Shown: one piece after another, positions 5,782 to 13,211 of the stretch | How the letters are laid out: each line of letters begins with the position of its first letter | How positions within the stretch are numbered: position 1 is the first letter of the stretch | DNA from: Anaerobacillus sp. | Lineage (GTDB): Bacteria > Bacillota > Bacilli > Bacillales > Anaerobacillaceae | Direction of reading: 5' to 3' | NCBI GenBank assembly: GCA_007118195.1 | Contig: SKSA01000377.1 | Span: forward strand, 1-13,262 | Length of the DNA: 13,262 nucleotides | Notes under the pieces: model-generated | What the model was told of the DNA's origin: nothing | The model's input: only the letters and a program-made list of their open reading frames with translations | Database searches by the model: none | Position numbers and translations under genes: made by a program

Positions 5782-8574
5782 TTAACCTCCAATACACTCT
5801 TTTTCACTTAAACAAGCATCATCATAAACGGCTACCGTCTGTTTTGTTAAAGAATCCCAACTATATTTAGTCGTTGCTAACCTCTTTCCATTTTTAGCAA
5901 TCTTTTTAGAAAGCTGTTTATCTTCTATACAAACAATTATTTGCGTGGCTAAACTTCGAGCATCTTTAGGATAAATTTTCAATCCAGTATCTTTATGTGT
6001 CACAATTTCTCCTAATCCTCCTGTATCAGATACAATCGTTGGTTTACCCGCGATCATTCCTTCTAAAGCAACGATTCCAAACGGTTCATAATAGCTTGGG
6101 AATAAGCAAATGTCACAGCCATTTAAAATTTGATTTCTTAATTGATCATTTACAAAACCTAAAAAATGAACTGAATCTTGCAAACTTTTCTCTTTAATTT
6201 GCTCTCGGTAACTTTCTAACAATGGACCTTTGCCAGCGATCATAAATTTCACATTAGGATACTTTGCTAATATTTGAGGCGCAGCGTCAATAATCGTTTG
6301 GAATCCTTTCTCCTTGACGATTCTACCGACAGAAAACACATATATATCGGTCTCTTTACCGTATTTTTGTTTCCAACTTACACCTTCGCCTGAAATCATC
6401 TCGATGTCGACACCATTAGGAATCATTTCAATTTTTCCTTCTGGCAGCTGAAACACCGTTTGAACTTCTGTCCTCATATAATTACTACAAACGATAACTT
6501 TATTTGCCTCATAACATAATTCCCATTCTTTATGACTAATATCGCGTTGTAATTGTGTGAAAATCCCACCATTTCTTCCGTGCTCTGTTGCATGAATCGT
6601 TGCAACCAATGGAATATTCAGTTCCTTTTTTATTGACTTAGCTGCTACACAAACGAGCCAGTCATGAGCATGGACGATATCAAACTCAATTCGACCAGCT
6701 AACTTTATTACATAATCGCTAAACGCTACATTTAGGCTACCTACCCAATGATAAAAATCGTTAGCATTGGGTTGTAAACTCTGAACACGGTGAACATGCA
6801 CTCCTTGACTAGTTTCAAAATCAGAGGTTTCTTTAACCGCTGTCGTGATAACATGTACTTCGTGACCTTGCGCGACAAGTGCTCTTGATAAGTCATATAC
6901 ATGTCTTGAAAGTCCCCCTACAATCATAGGTGGATATTCCCACGCCAACATTAAAATCGTTTTTTTATTCAATGGTAGTTGTTGCTGCTTTTGATTTTTT
7001 CTAACAAACTGATCATGTTTAGAAATGAAAACCTCAAGGTGTACTTCTTTTAAAAATGGGTACTCAGCTTCAAAATTTGTTAAAATACTATCGTTTAATT
7101 TGTCATTTAAAAGCAGTAATTTCAACTTTTTAAAACGTGATAAATGCTCATTGGTGCGTTCTTCAGCATATTGAGTTGCACTTTCATCGTCAATAATAAA
7201 CGACCAATCGCTACTAGAAGCTAACATCCACTCACGAACCATCTGCTTTAAACAACGGTCTCTCTCATCTCCTGTTCCTCGATACGTCGTAATCAATTGA
7301 ATAAGATCTTTTTCAGTTCGATGAAGTTCACGGTATACCCAACTATTTTTCTCATTCAACCAAACTTCACCATAACCATGTCTCCCCCACGAATTAAATG
7401 AAACGTGAGTTGTTTTAATCTCCTTGTATTGACGGTCTAAAAATTGTTCTGGTGTAATAAAATTAACTATTTCACTTCCTTTTTCGATCACTTGCTTTAA
7501 CCACTCTGGTCCCTCAAACCACCAATGCCCAAATAATTCTGCATCAAATGGAGTAACAACCAAATGTGGAGGGGAACATTCATTTTGATGTATAAACAGT
7601 TGCTCTTTAACCTTTGATATAAAATGATGACTATGTTCGTTTATTTTAATTAAGGCATTGTGACGGTTATAAAATTGCTTTTCTTCGGTTAGCCCAGTAA
7701 CACGGTGGTATTTCAACCCAGTATCGACCCGAAACCCTTTAGAATGCATAAATGGCTTTATATACTCCCAGTCTCTTTCATAAGCAATATCTCGATAAAA
7801 TTCACGATAATCCTTATCACCCGGGTAGCCTTCAACCGAGCTCCATACTTGACTCGACAACTCACAATTTCGAGAAAATAGCATAACTCCATGAGGAGAA
7901 TAGACTGGGGCACCTGTTTCTTTTGATAGTGCAGGGTCTGCAAATTTTAATGCATGTTCGTCAACAAACGTATAACGAACCCCTTCTTCAAATAAAATAC
8001 GATCAATCCCTGGAGAAAAAGCACACTCCGGCAACCAAAACCCTCTTGGTCTATATCCAAAATGTTTCTTAAACGTCTGTAGACCATGGATAACTTGAGC
8101 TTTTATTGCTTCCTTTGTTAGTAAATAAGGGAGAAATGCATGAGTCGCTGAGCTGCATATACAATCAAGTTTTCCTTCATCAACATAGTGCCTAAACCCC
8201 CTCAAAAGATTTTGGTCCCATATTAAAAACGTATGCTTTAGTTGTTTAAATCGTTTCATATAAAAGTCCACTAAATTCATTTCTTCGCTCGTTTTCACGC
8301 TTTTTTCTTCTTTTTTTAATAAAGCTTCAATACTTTCGAGGTGTTCTAAATACCGCCTTTGCATTAAGGGGTCCGCAAGCATTTCCATCAACGTTGTTGA
8401 AAATGATATTGTTAATAATTTCTCATCTTTTTGTTCTTCTAAATTCCATAACAAAGGTATATAAGTTTCCGACATTGCTTCAAATAACCAACGCTCTTCT
8501 ATTCTTTCGGGTTCTCTATGTCTAACATAGGGCAAATGGGCATGTAATATTATTGAAAAATAACCGTTCATCAC
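5782..8574 (-). CDS. GH57 alpha-glucan branching enzyme / GT4 glycosyltransferase fusion
   Basis: 930 residues with two enzymes in one cytoplasmic chain. Residues 1-about 520 are a GH57 branching enzyme with its DUF1957-type C-terminal domain: HAHLPYVRH (11-19), nucleophile Glu183 in WLPECAF, acid/base Asp344 in TPFDAELFGHWW, and WGRHGYGEVW (396-405). These spacings match GH57 branching enzymes such as T. kodakarensis TK1436. After a Gln/Lys-rich linker (525-535), residues 538-920 are a GT4 glycosyltransferase resembling glycogen/starch synthases: EYPPMIVGGLSRHV, PNGVD (719-723), and the E-x7-E pair Glu830/Glu838 in EPFGIVALE. Inferred role: elongation plus branching of an alpha-glucan. The start is GTG 8574 (AGGGGG 7 nt upstream); ATG 8571 is the alternative. 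It follows the DUF4912 gene by 19 nt. No catalytic residue is missing in either half. Confidence 0.95.
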   Translation of the reverse strand: MMNGYFSIILHAHLPYVRHREPERIEERWLFEAMSETYIPLLWNLEEQKDEKLLTISFSTTLMEMLADPLMQRRYLEHLESIEALLKKEEKSVKTSEEMNLVDFYMKRFKQLKHTFLIWDQNLLRGFRHYVDEGKLDCICSSATHAFLPYLLTKEAIKAQVIHGLQTFKKHFGYRPRGFWLPECAFSPGIDRILFEEGVRYTFVDEHALKFADPALSKETGAPVYSPHGVMLFSRNCELSSQVWSSVEGYPGDKDYREFYRDIAYERDWEYIKPFMHSKGFRVDTGLKYHRVTGLTEEKQFYNRHNALIKINEHSHHFISKVKEQLFIHQNECSPPHLVVTPFDAELFGHWWFEGPEWLKQVIEKGSEIVNFITPEQFLDRQYKEIKTTHVSFNSWGRHGYGEVWLNEKNSWVYRELHRTEKDLIQLITTYRGTGDERDRCLKQMVREWMLASSSDWSFIIDDESATQYAEERTNEHLSRFKKLKLLLLNDKLNDSILTNFEAEYPFLKEVHLEVFISKHDQFVRKNQKQQQLPLNKKTILMLAWEYPPMIVGGLSRHVYDLSRALVAQGHEVHVITTAVKETSDFETSQGVHVHRVQSLQPNANDFYHWVGSLNVAFSDYVIKLAGRIEFDIVHAHDWLVCVAAKSIKKELNIPLVATIHATEHGRNGGIFTQLQRDISHKEWELCYEANKVIVCSNYMRTEVQTVFQLPEGKIEMIPNGVDIEMISGEGVSWKQKYGKETDIYVFSVGRIVKEKGFQTIIDAAPQILAKYPNVKFMIAGKGPLLESYREQIKEKSLQDSVHFLGFVNDQLRNQILNGCDICLFPSYYEPFGIVALEGMIAGKPTIVSDTGGLGEIVTHKDTGLKIYPKDARSLATQIIVCIEDKQLSKKIAKNGKRLATTKYSWDSLTKQTVAVYDDACLSEKECIGG

Positions 8575-8593
8575 GTAAATGCCCCCTTCTATT

Positions 8594-9064
8594 TTATTTT
8601 TCGTAATAAGTATAACTACTAAATCCTTCTAACCATTCAGGTTCTTTATATTGCCCCTCTTTCCAGTTAGATACTGAATTGATCATGTGCCCTACTTCAG
8701 ATTGTGTTGATCTTGGAGTATCGATGGGATTAGATCTAAGAAGTGAAAAAAAACTTCCATCTTTCGTTTCAACACCAATATCTACACAATACGTTCGATT
8801 AGAATGTAAGTTCTTTAAGAAATATTCATTACACTGCTCACAAATGAGATAGTCAGCATATTTATGCGCGTTATGACCATTAAAATATATATCGGTAATG
8901 TCATATAATCTTAATTTTTTATGAAATTTATTCCATTTTCCATTTAAATGATGTTGTAATAGGTCCTTCTTCCTAACAGAGAGTTCCCAATAGCAATAAA
9001 GTATTTCTGGTGATTGCACCATTAAAATGCATTCGTCTATTTTTGTATCTTGCATTAATTTCAA
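8594..9064 (-). CDS. DUF4912-family protein, first gene of the glycan operon
   Basis: Up to 156 residues, cytoplasmic, no signal peptide. The pattern fits DUF4912: LMVQSPEILYCYWEL near the start, LRLYDITD, RTYCVDIGVETKDGSFFSLLRSNPIDTPRS towards the end. The function of this family is not established; members are often found next to GH57 and glycosyltransferase genes, suggesting a role in polysaccharide handling. Start is uncertain: TTG 9064 gives the longest form, ATG 9055 is the first ATG (three codons shorter), and neither has a strong ribosome binding site. It heads the operon with the branching-enzyme fusion, nucleotidyltransferase and unknown gene; a sigma-E-like promoter lies about 60 nt upstream. 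Confidence 0.85.
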   Translation of the reverse strand: MKLMQDTKIDECILMVQSPEILYCYWELSVRKKDLLQHHLNGKWNKFHKKLRLYDITDIYFNGHNAHKYADYLICEQCNEYFLKNLHSNRTYCVDIGVETKDGSFFSLLRSNPIDTPRSTQSEVGHMINSVSNWKEGQYKEPEWLEGFSSYTYYEK

Positions 9065-9088
9065 AGTAACATTCGGCCTTTCTGCAAC

Positions 9089-9108
9089 TTTCGTCCATAT
9101 TGACGAAA
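9089..9108. promoter_or_regulatory. Inverted repeat in the glycan-operon leader, possible operator
   Basis: TTTCGTC (9089-9095) and GACGAAA (9102-9108) form a perfect 7-bp inverted repeat with a 6-nt spacer. It lies just after the predicted transcript start of the glycan operon, a position suited to a repressor site or leader hairpin. No known regulator consensus was recognised. Confidence 0.3.
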
Positions 9109-9121
9109 CGATTAAGCTATA

Positions 9122-9149
9122 ATAATATGCGGTATATATAAATATATGA
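9122..9149 (-). promoter_or_regulatory. Sigma-E-like promoter of the glycan operon
   Basis: On the minus strand: TCATAT (9144-9149), 14 bp, CATATTAT (9122-9129). The sporulation sigma-E consensus is roughly KMATATT, 13-14 bp, CATACAnT, so both boxes and the spacing fit, with two differences in the -10. No better vegetative promoter was found in this interval. The sequence is AT-rich, so chance is possible. Confidence 0.4.
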
Positions 9150-9489
9150 ATATTTTTTCTGTATAATTACATCTTACAATTGTTATAACAAGCGAACAAG
9201 AAGTCTATTTTGTAGAAAATTGTCTACCCTATACTACGTAACCATTAAGCAACAACTTTTTTTTTGAACTCAGCTAATTCTACCGATATACGAAAAGAAA
9301 GTACTATATATAGGGAAGAACCGACAAAAACCACTTTTTTATTTTATCCATATCCGACAACTTTTTTATTCTTCTTCATGATTTAAAACAGCGATTAGTA
9401 AGATTTTTTCTTAAAGTGTTTATGTAATGCATTTCAACTAAGCACCGGTTAGTAAAGATCGTTAATATATGCCAAATACTAATCTAACC

Positions 9490-9517
9490 TTGTTATTTTA
9501 TACAATTATGTTATAAA
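9490..9517 (+). promoter_or_regulatory. Sigma-A-like promoter of the rightward small-gene operon
   Basis: -35 TTGTTA (9490-9495), 16-bp spacer, -10 TATAAA (9512-9517). It is followed by the ribosome binding site GAGGAGGG (9532-9539), 6 nt before the ATG at 9546. Confidence 0.55.
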
Positions 9518-9545
9518 TAAATTTATTGTACGAGGAGGGCTTAAA

Positions 9546-9890
9546 ATGGAATACACAATTATTACTCTATTTTCTATAGCAATTATTTTATTTATCGTTT
9601 CTTTTTTAATAAAAGACCGAAATAAGGAAGTTGAAAAACAAATTGAAAACTTTTCAATTACACTTATGCAAGAAATATATCAGTTAAAAAAGAAAATAAA
9701 AGTGCTAGAAGAAGAAATTTTAATTGGACAAGACGAACGATACTTTACTAATCATTCAACTACACCTTCACAGACCGTCGACAGAGATAAAGTTTTATCG
9801 CTGTACGAAGAAGGTTATTCCCTTGAAGAGATCGAGGGCTTAACAAATTTAAATCGTGAACAAATTGACCAGCTTTTAAATGAAGCTTAA
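9546..9890 (+). CDS. Membrane-anchored coiled-coil protein with C-terminal helix-turn-helix-like segment
   Basis: 114 residues. Residues 3-23 form one hydrophobic segment, followed by a charged, helical stretch with coiled-coil character (about 27-61, KNREV-type then QLKKKIKVLEEEI). After a polar linker comes DKVLSLYEEGYSLEEIEGLTNLNREQIDQLL (80-112), which reads like a small helix-turn-helix of the kind found at the end of several short Bacillus proteins. The predicted topology is N-terminus in the membrane, the rest in the cytoplasm. Start ATG 9546 has GGAGG 7 nt upstream and a promoter just before it. It probably shares an operon with the MltG-like gene 31 nt downstream. I recall a similar pair (yqzD/yqzC) in B. 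subtilis, but cannot confirm identity. Confidence 0.87.
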   Translation: MEYTIITLFSIAIILFIVSFLIKDRNKEVEKQIENFSITLMQEIYQLKKKIKVLEEEILIGQDERYFTNHSTTPSQTVDRDKVLSLYEEGYSLEEIEGLTNLNREQIDQLLNEA

Positions 9891-9921
9891 CTCGTTGGTT
9901 TTTTTGAGAGGAGAGCAAGTG

Positions 9922-10413
9922 ATGACCAAAAAAATGTTACAAGGGATCGCTATCGGAATTTTCGTAACAACCTTATTTTTCGCCTATAATTTTTATTACA
10001 CAAACAGTTTCACCATTATCAAAGAAGTACCAACTGAACTAAATGGAGACCTTTTAGAACAGGAAATTGAACACTATTTACAATCGAATGATTTAGTTGC
10101 TGTTGATAAAAAAGGGTATGAAGAACTGTTATCAAAAGTCGATGAAATCGAAGAAGTGGAAGATGAAGAAAAAGTGATAGAACAAGAGGAAGACCCACAA
10201 AAAATTAGTACGAAAGAAGTTTCATTTATCATTGAGCCCGGAACTAGTAGTGGGACTGTTGGTTTAATGCTTGAAGAAAAAGGGCTTATAAATGACAGAA
10301 ATCAATTTGAAAACTTTTTAATTGATGCTGGATTAGAAACGAAAATTAAAGCTGGAGAGTACCAACTATCTACTGATATGTCGCTAGACGAAATCATTAG
10401 GCAAATCACATAA
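9922..10413 (+). CDS. Membrane protein with MltG/YceG-type LysM-like domain, no catalytic domain
   Basis: 163 residues. One N-terminal membrane segment (about 7-27), an extracytoplasmic acidic stretch (EIEEVEDEEKVIEQEEDP, 75-92), then a C-terminal domain (98-163) with the pattern of the N-terminal part of MltG: FIIEPGTSSGTVGLMLEEKG, LINDRNQFENFL, IKAGEYQLSTDMSLDEII. MltG continues with a lytic transglycosylase domain bearing a catalytic Glu; this protein ends before it, so it should bind or sense peptidoglycan rather than cut it (inference). Start: the frame opens at ATG 9880, overlapping the previous gene without a ribosome binding site. ATG 9922 has AGGAG 8 nt upstream and puts the membrane segment at the N-terminus. 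It may be related to B. subtilis YqzC. Confidence 0.85.
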   Translation: MTKKMLQGIAIGIFVTTLFFAYNFYYTNSFTIIKEVPTELNGDLLEQEIEHYLQSNDLVAVDKKGYEELLSKVDEIEEVEDEEKVIEQEEDPQKISTKEVSFIIEPGTSSGTVGLMLEEKGLINDRNQFENFLIDAGLETKIKAGEYQLSTDMSLDEIIRQIT

Positions 10414-10503
10414 TTATTTTGTTTATGTTAAAACTCCAATCATTAAATGAAATTCACTCGATTAGCAAACACTAATGTTAAATCACGTAAAAAGGAGTTT
10501 AAC

Positions 10504-10686
10504 ATGAAAGTAATAGCAATTATTACCGTTGCCATCTTCGCTTTTCTTATCATTCCAGTTCATTATTTAGTAATCGTTAAATTCACACATGCTATTGATT
10601 ATCCAAAAACACCATTAATCCTATTAGTTGTCCTTGCCTTTTTAATAGCAATATTCACAGCCGGATATAATGAAAGTAAGGAATAG
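10504..10686 (+). CDS. Small two-pass membrane protein, unknown function
   Basis: 60 residues from ATG 10504, chosen because AAAGGAG lies 6 nt upstream; a longer in-frame start at 10447 has no ribosome binding site and adds a basic tail before the first membrane helix. Two hydrophobic segments (about 2-25 and 36-53) are joined by a short loop, KFTHAIDYPKTP, and the protein ends in a short charged tail, YNESKE. I do not recognise the family. It lies 90 nt after the MltG-like gene without an intervening terminator, so it may be co-transcribed; no strong promoter was found in the gap. It ends at a bidirectional terminator shared with pbpA. Confidence 0.75.
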   Translation: MKVIAIITVAIFAFLIIPVHYLVIVKFTHAIDYPKTPLILLVVLAFLIAIFTAGYNESKE

Positions 10687-10733
10687 AAAAACAGGGATCC
10701 CATAACACTTTGGTATGGGACTCCCTGTTTTTT
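10687..10733. terminator. Bidirectional intrinsic terminator between convergent genes
   Basis: ACAGGGA (10691-10697) pairs with TCCCTGT (10722-10728), and CCCATA (10699-10704) pairs with TATGGG (10714-10719), with a small internal mismatch. Flanking A-run and T-run give a tail on both strands, so it serves the plus-strand 60-residue gene and the minus-strand pbpA. Confidence 0.93.
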
Positions 10734-10743
10734 AATTGGATCT

Positions 10744-12867
10744 TTAAAATGTACCTTCATCTTCATAACTTTCATCGTGGTCAACTTCATCGTATAAATT
10801 TGGAATTATTGGCCCATTTCTTTCATTTTTTAAATCAAAGTACGCATCTAAAATGTGTCCAGAAATATTATTTGCTGGTCTGCCAATACCTATACTACCT
10901 CTACTATTATCGATTTTCAAATCAGGAACTATAACAACAAAGGCAACTTCTGGATCGTCGTACGGAGCGTAACCTACTAATATTTGGTTATTCCCTCTAA
11001 TCGCCTTACCATTTTGATCCCTAATAACGTTATCCTCGGCATCTCTAACAAAAAATAATTGGGCGGTTCCTGTTTTTCCTGCAACTTTGTAAGGCTTATT
11101 AGCGAGAGCTCTCGCTGTTCCTTGAGAACCGTGTACGACAAGCCTAAAACCTTCTTGAACCCTTTCAATATATTCATCTTTCATATCTAGTCGATTTAAG
11201 ACATTAGGAGAAAATTGTTTTACAACATTCCCTAGCTCCTCTTCCACAATACTCGGTTCACGAATTTCTCTTACCAAACGAGGTTGAATTCGATAGCCAC
11301 CATTTGCAATCGTCGAAACGTACTGAGCTGTTTGTAAAGGGGTATAAGTATCAAACTGTCCATATGATAAATGGGCAAGGTTACCGATCTCCTGCACACC
11401 ACCATTAAAGCCAGACCCCTCAGAAGGAAGGTCAATACCCGTTTTAACACCTAAACCAAATTGATTAAAGTAATATCGCATCAAATTATAACCTTTAGGT
11501 ATATTACCTGACCAGCTGTTTGTAGAACGATTATAAGTGCCTCCTAACGCCAAGGCGATTTCAGCCATATAAACATTAGAAGAGCGTTCAAGTGCTGTTA
11601 AGTCGTTAATTCTTCCCATTGTCGTATGCGAACTTATTCTAGTACCACGAATATCAATGGTTTGATCAAGAATTATTTTTCCAGGTTGAACAACACCTGT
11701 TTCAAACCCAGTTAAAACAGTTGCTCCTTTTATTGCCGATCCCATCTCAAAACCATTATAAACGTTTCCTAATTCATAAGGGATTAAATTATTAGTAGTA
11801 CTACTTTCTCTAAAACCTGACATCGCTAAAATTTCACCAGTATGTGGTTCGATCATTAATGCATATGCAGCGGGTACACCAACGTAACCATCAATTGATT
11901 TTAACCGCTCTATTTCATCTTGGACGATTTGCTCTACACCTTGCTGGAGTTCCATATCTACCGTAAGCATCAAGTCTTTTCCTCGCTGCCCAGGTGTTTC
12001 AATAGGTTGATCTATAAGACGTCCTGACCCATCAAGGATATGTTCTAAAATTTCTTTGTCTCCTCTTAAAACATCTTCATACTGCTGTTCTAGTTGACTT
12101 GTTCCAACTTGGTCACTACGATAATACCCTCTTGATAAATAATAATCGATCGCATCCCTTGGGATGGAACCGACACCACCAAAAAGCTGTCTAAAACTAT
12201 TACCATATACATAATTTCTTTCTGCATCCCTTATGATGTCTATCCCCGGCAATTCAGATAAATGCTCAAGAACTCTAGCGGCTTCCGGATATGTTACATC
12301 AGTGACTCGTTGTGGGGTATGAGCAAAGCCTCTGTCGAACTCTCTTTTAATTGCAATTTTTTCCATATCATCGGTCGTTAATTGTGATAAATGCTCTTCT
12401 GTAATTCGATCAAGTTGCGCTCGGTAGATTGCCATATGATCATGATCTAATTCCGCCATTTCTTCTAGTGATACGAGTCTACTCGCTTCTTCGGGATAAG
12501 TTAATATCCAATAGTCTTTCATATCTCGCTCAGTAACTTTACTCGTGTCAACTTCTATTAACTCAGTTAATCGGCTTGCTACACGAAGTTTTTCTTCATT
12601 TGACACATTTCTATTAGTATAGGTCATCATTAAGACAAGCTTATTTTCAACAATGGCATTTCCATAACGATCATACATAATCCCTCTTGGAGCTTCATTT
12701 TTTGCTATTATATTTACAGTCCGTTCAAGTTTTTGCTGATACTCTTCCCCTTGGACGATTTGAACGACACCTAAACGTAGAATAAGAGCAGAAAATAACA
12801 AAAAAACTACAAAGAAAAGAATATTTAAACGGATCGGTATATGAGTTTTTTTCTTTTTTTTGCTCAT
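10744..12867 (-). CDS. pbpA: Class B penicillin-binding protein 2A, peptidoglycan DD-transpeptidase
   Basis: Cross-links peptidoglycan peptides on the outer face of the membrane; in B. subtilis PbpA works with PbpH in sidewall elongation. 707 residues, close to PbpA length (about 716). A basic N-terminus, one membrane helix (about 14-34), the class B dimerisation region with PRGIMYDRYGN (60-70), a long pedestal region, then the transpeptidase domain: Ser377-x-x-Lys380 (SAIK), Ser429-Ser-Asn431, and KTG (598-600) in VAGKTGTAQ. A C-terminal acidic tail (DEVDHDESYEDEG) follows the domain. Start ATG 12867 has GGAAGG 7 nt upstream. It ends at the bidirectional terminator. Hairpin repeat copy 3 lies 36 nt upstream of the start, between the gene and a possible -10 box (TATAAT at 13071-13076). 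Confidence 0.96.
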   Translation of the reverse strand: MSKKKKKTHIPIRLNILFFVVFLLFSALILRLGVVQIVQGEEYQQKLERTVNIIAKNEAPRGIMYDRYGNAIVENKLVLMMTYTNRNVSNEEKLRVASRLTELIEVDTSKVTERDMKDYWILTYPEEASRLVSLEEMAELDHDHMAIYRAQLDRITEEHLSQLTTDDMEKIAIKREFDRGFAHTPQRVTDVTYPEAARVLEHLSELPGIDIIRDAERNYVYGNSFRQLFGGVGSIPRDAIDYYLSRGYYRSDQVGTSQLEQQYEDVLRGDKEILEHILDGSGRLIDQPIETPGQRGKDLMLTVDMELQQGVEQIVQDEIERLKSIDGYVGVPAAYALMIEPHTGEILAMSGFRESSTTNNLIPYELGNVYNGFEMGSAIKGATVLTGFETGVVQPGKIILDQTIDIRGTRISSHTTMGRINDLTALERSSNVYMAEIALALGGTYNRSTNSWSGNIPKGYNLMRYYFNQFGLGVKTGIDLPSEGSGFNGGVQEIGNLAHLSYGQFDTYTPLQTAQYVSTIANGGYRIQPRLVREIREPSIVEEELGNVVKQFSPNVLNRLDMKDEYIERVQEGFRLVVHGSQGTARALANKPYKVAGKTGTAQLFFVRDAEDNVIRDQNGKAIRGNNQILVGYAPYDDPEVAFVVIVPDLKIDNSRGSIGIGRPANNISGHILDAYFDLKNERNGPIIPNLYDEVDHDESYEDEGTF

Positions 12868-12902
12868 TTTATAACCTTCCCTTTCATAATTAAATTAGAA
12901 TG

Positions 12903-12987
12903 AAAAAGGCGGACGATTTCCTTCACTTCGCTGTAAACCTCTATCGAGTTTTAGAGGCATGTTCAGGAAAATCGCCCTCCTTTTTTT
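12903..12987 (+). repeat. Structured hairpin repeat, family H copy 3
   Basis: The conserved 39-nt core (12926-12964) lies inside an imperfect stem: AAAAAGG, GG and CGATTT on the left pair with the AAATCG, CC and CCTTTTT blocks on the right, with two mismatches and a bulge. In the core, CCTCTA pairs with TAGAGG perfectly, where copies 1 and 2 have CTTCTA with a wobble pair. A run of seven T follows on the plus strand; on the minus strand the stem ends in CCTTTTT, so it could terminate in both directions. It lies directly upstream of pbpA. Confidence 0.75.
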
Positions 12988-13070
12988 CATACAACCCCAT
13001 CATAACGACAGTACTTCCTTTCCAACAAACCAACTTTCCAACTTTTCCATATAAAATAATTTATCTTTTT

Positions 13071-13076
13071 ATTATA
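13071..13076 (-). promoter_or_regulatory. Possible -10 box for pbpA
   Basis: A perfect TATAAT on the minus strand, about 200 nt before pbpA, but no acceptable -35 is seen 16-18 bp upstream. If used, the transcript would run through hairpin repeat copy 3 before reaching pbpA. The region is AT-rich, so this is weak. Confidence 0.22.
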
Positions 13077-13093
13077 CTAAAAAATATAAGAAT

Positions 13094-13121
13094 AGGCACC
13101 CACTATATAGGTGCCTTTTTT
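13094..13121 (+). terminator. Intrinsic terminator-like hairpin
   Basis: The stem AGGCACC (13094-13100)/GGTGCCT (13110-13116) has a 9-nt loop and runs into six T on the plus strand. No plus-strand gene precedes it in the window. On the minus strand it has a poorer tail and might end a gene lying beyond the right edge. Confidence 0.6.
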
Positions 13122-13136
13122 GAATATACAATTTAA

Positions 13137-13211
13137 TGAATTTCATAATTCAATATTATCGCCATTAAGTAACTATTTGTAGTTGCGTAAATTCACTAAT
13201 TAAGAAATTTT
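13137..13211 (+). mobile_element. MITE-like element, family M copy B, internally deleted
   Basis: Begins with the same 14-bp end as copy A, TGAATTTCATAATT (13137-13150). It continues through CAATATT, CGCCATTAAGTA, CTAT and GTAGTTGCGT, matching the reverse complement of copy A with few differences over about 50 bases. It then lacks the second arm of the central hairpin and ends in AATTAAGAAATTTT (13198-13211), a degenerate version of the other terminal repeat. It is 75 bp against 112 bp for copy A, in the opposite orientation. Beyond it (13212-13262) I see nothing beyond low-complexity CAACACT-like repeats. Confidence 0.65.

Larger units (their letters stand above)
9065..9545. other. Divergent intergenic region, no gene
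   Basis: 481 very AT-rich bases between the glycan operon (leftward) and the small-membrane-protein operon (rightward). It holds one promoter in each direction and a 7-bp inverted repeat TTTCGTC/GACGAAA (9089-9108) just downstream of the leftward -10. It also holds an imperfect direct repeat CCGACAA...ACTTTTTTATT at about 9321 and 9354. I see no short gene or RNA in the middle. Confidence 0.6.

Noticed and set aside
9181..9480. Possible short gene or RNA in the divergent intergenic region
   Set aside because: ATG codons there are followed almost at once by stops, and no strong hairpin with a T-tract was found.
9880..9921. ATG 9880 start for the MltG-like protein, overlapping the preceding gene
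   Set aside because: It has no ribosome binding site and would add 14 residues before the membrane segment; ATG 9922 has AGGAG at good spacing.
12900..13136. Open frame of 78 codons across hairpin copy 3
   Set aside because: It is formed by the repeat and AT-rich intergenic sequence, with no ribosome binding site and no family resemblance.
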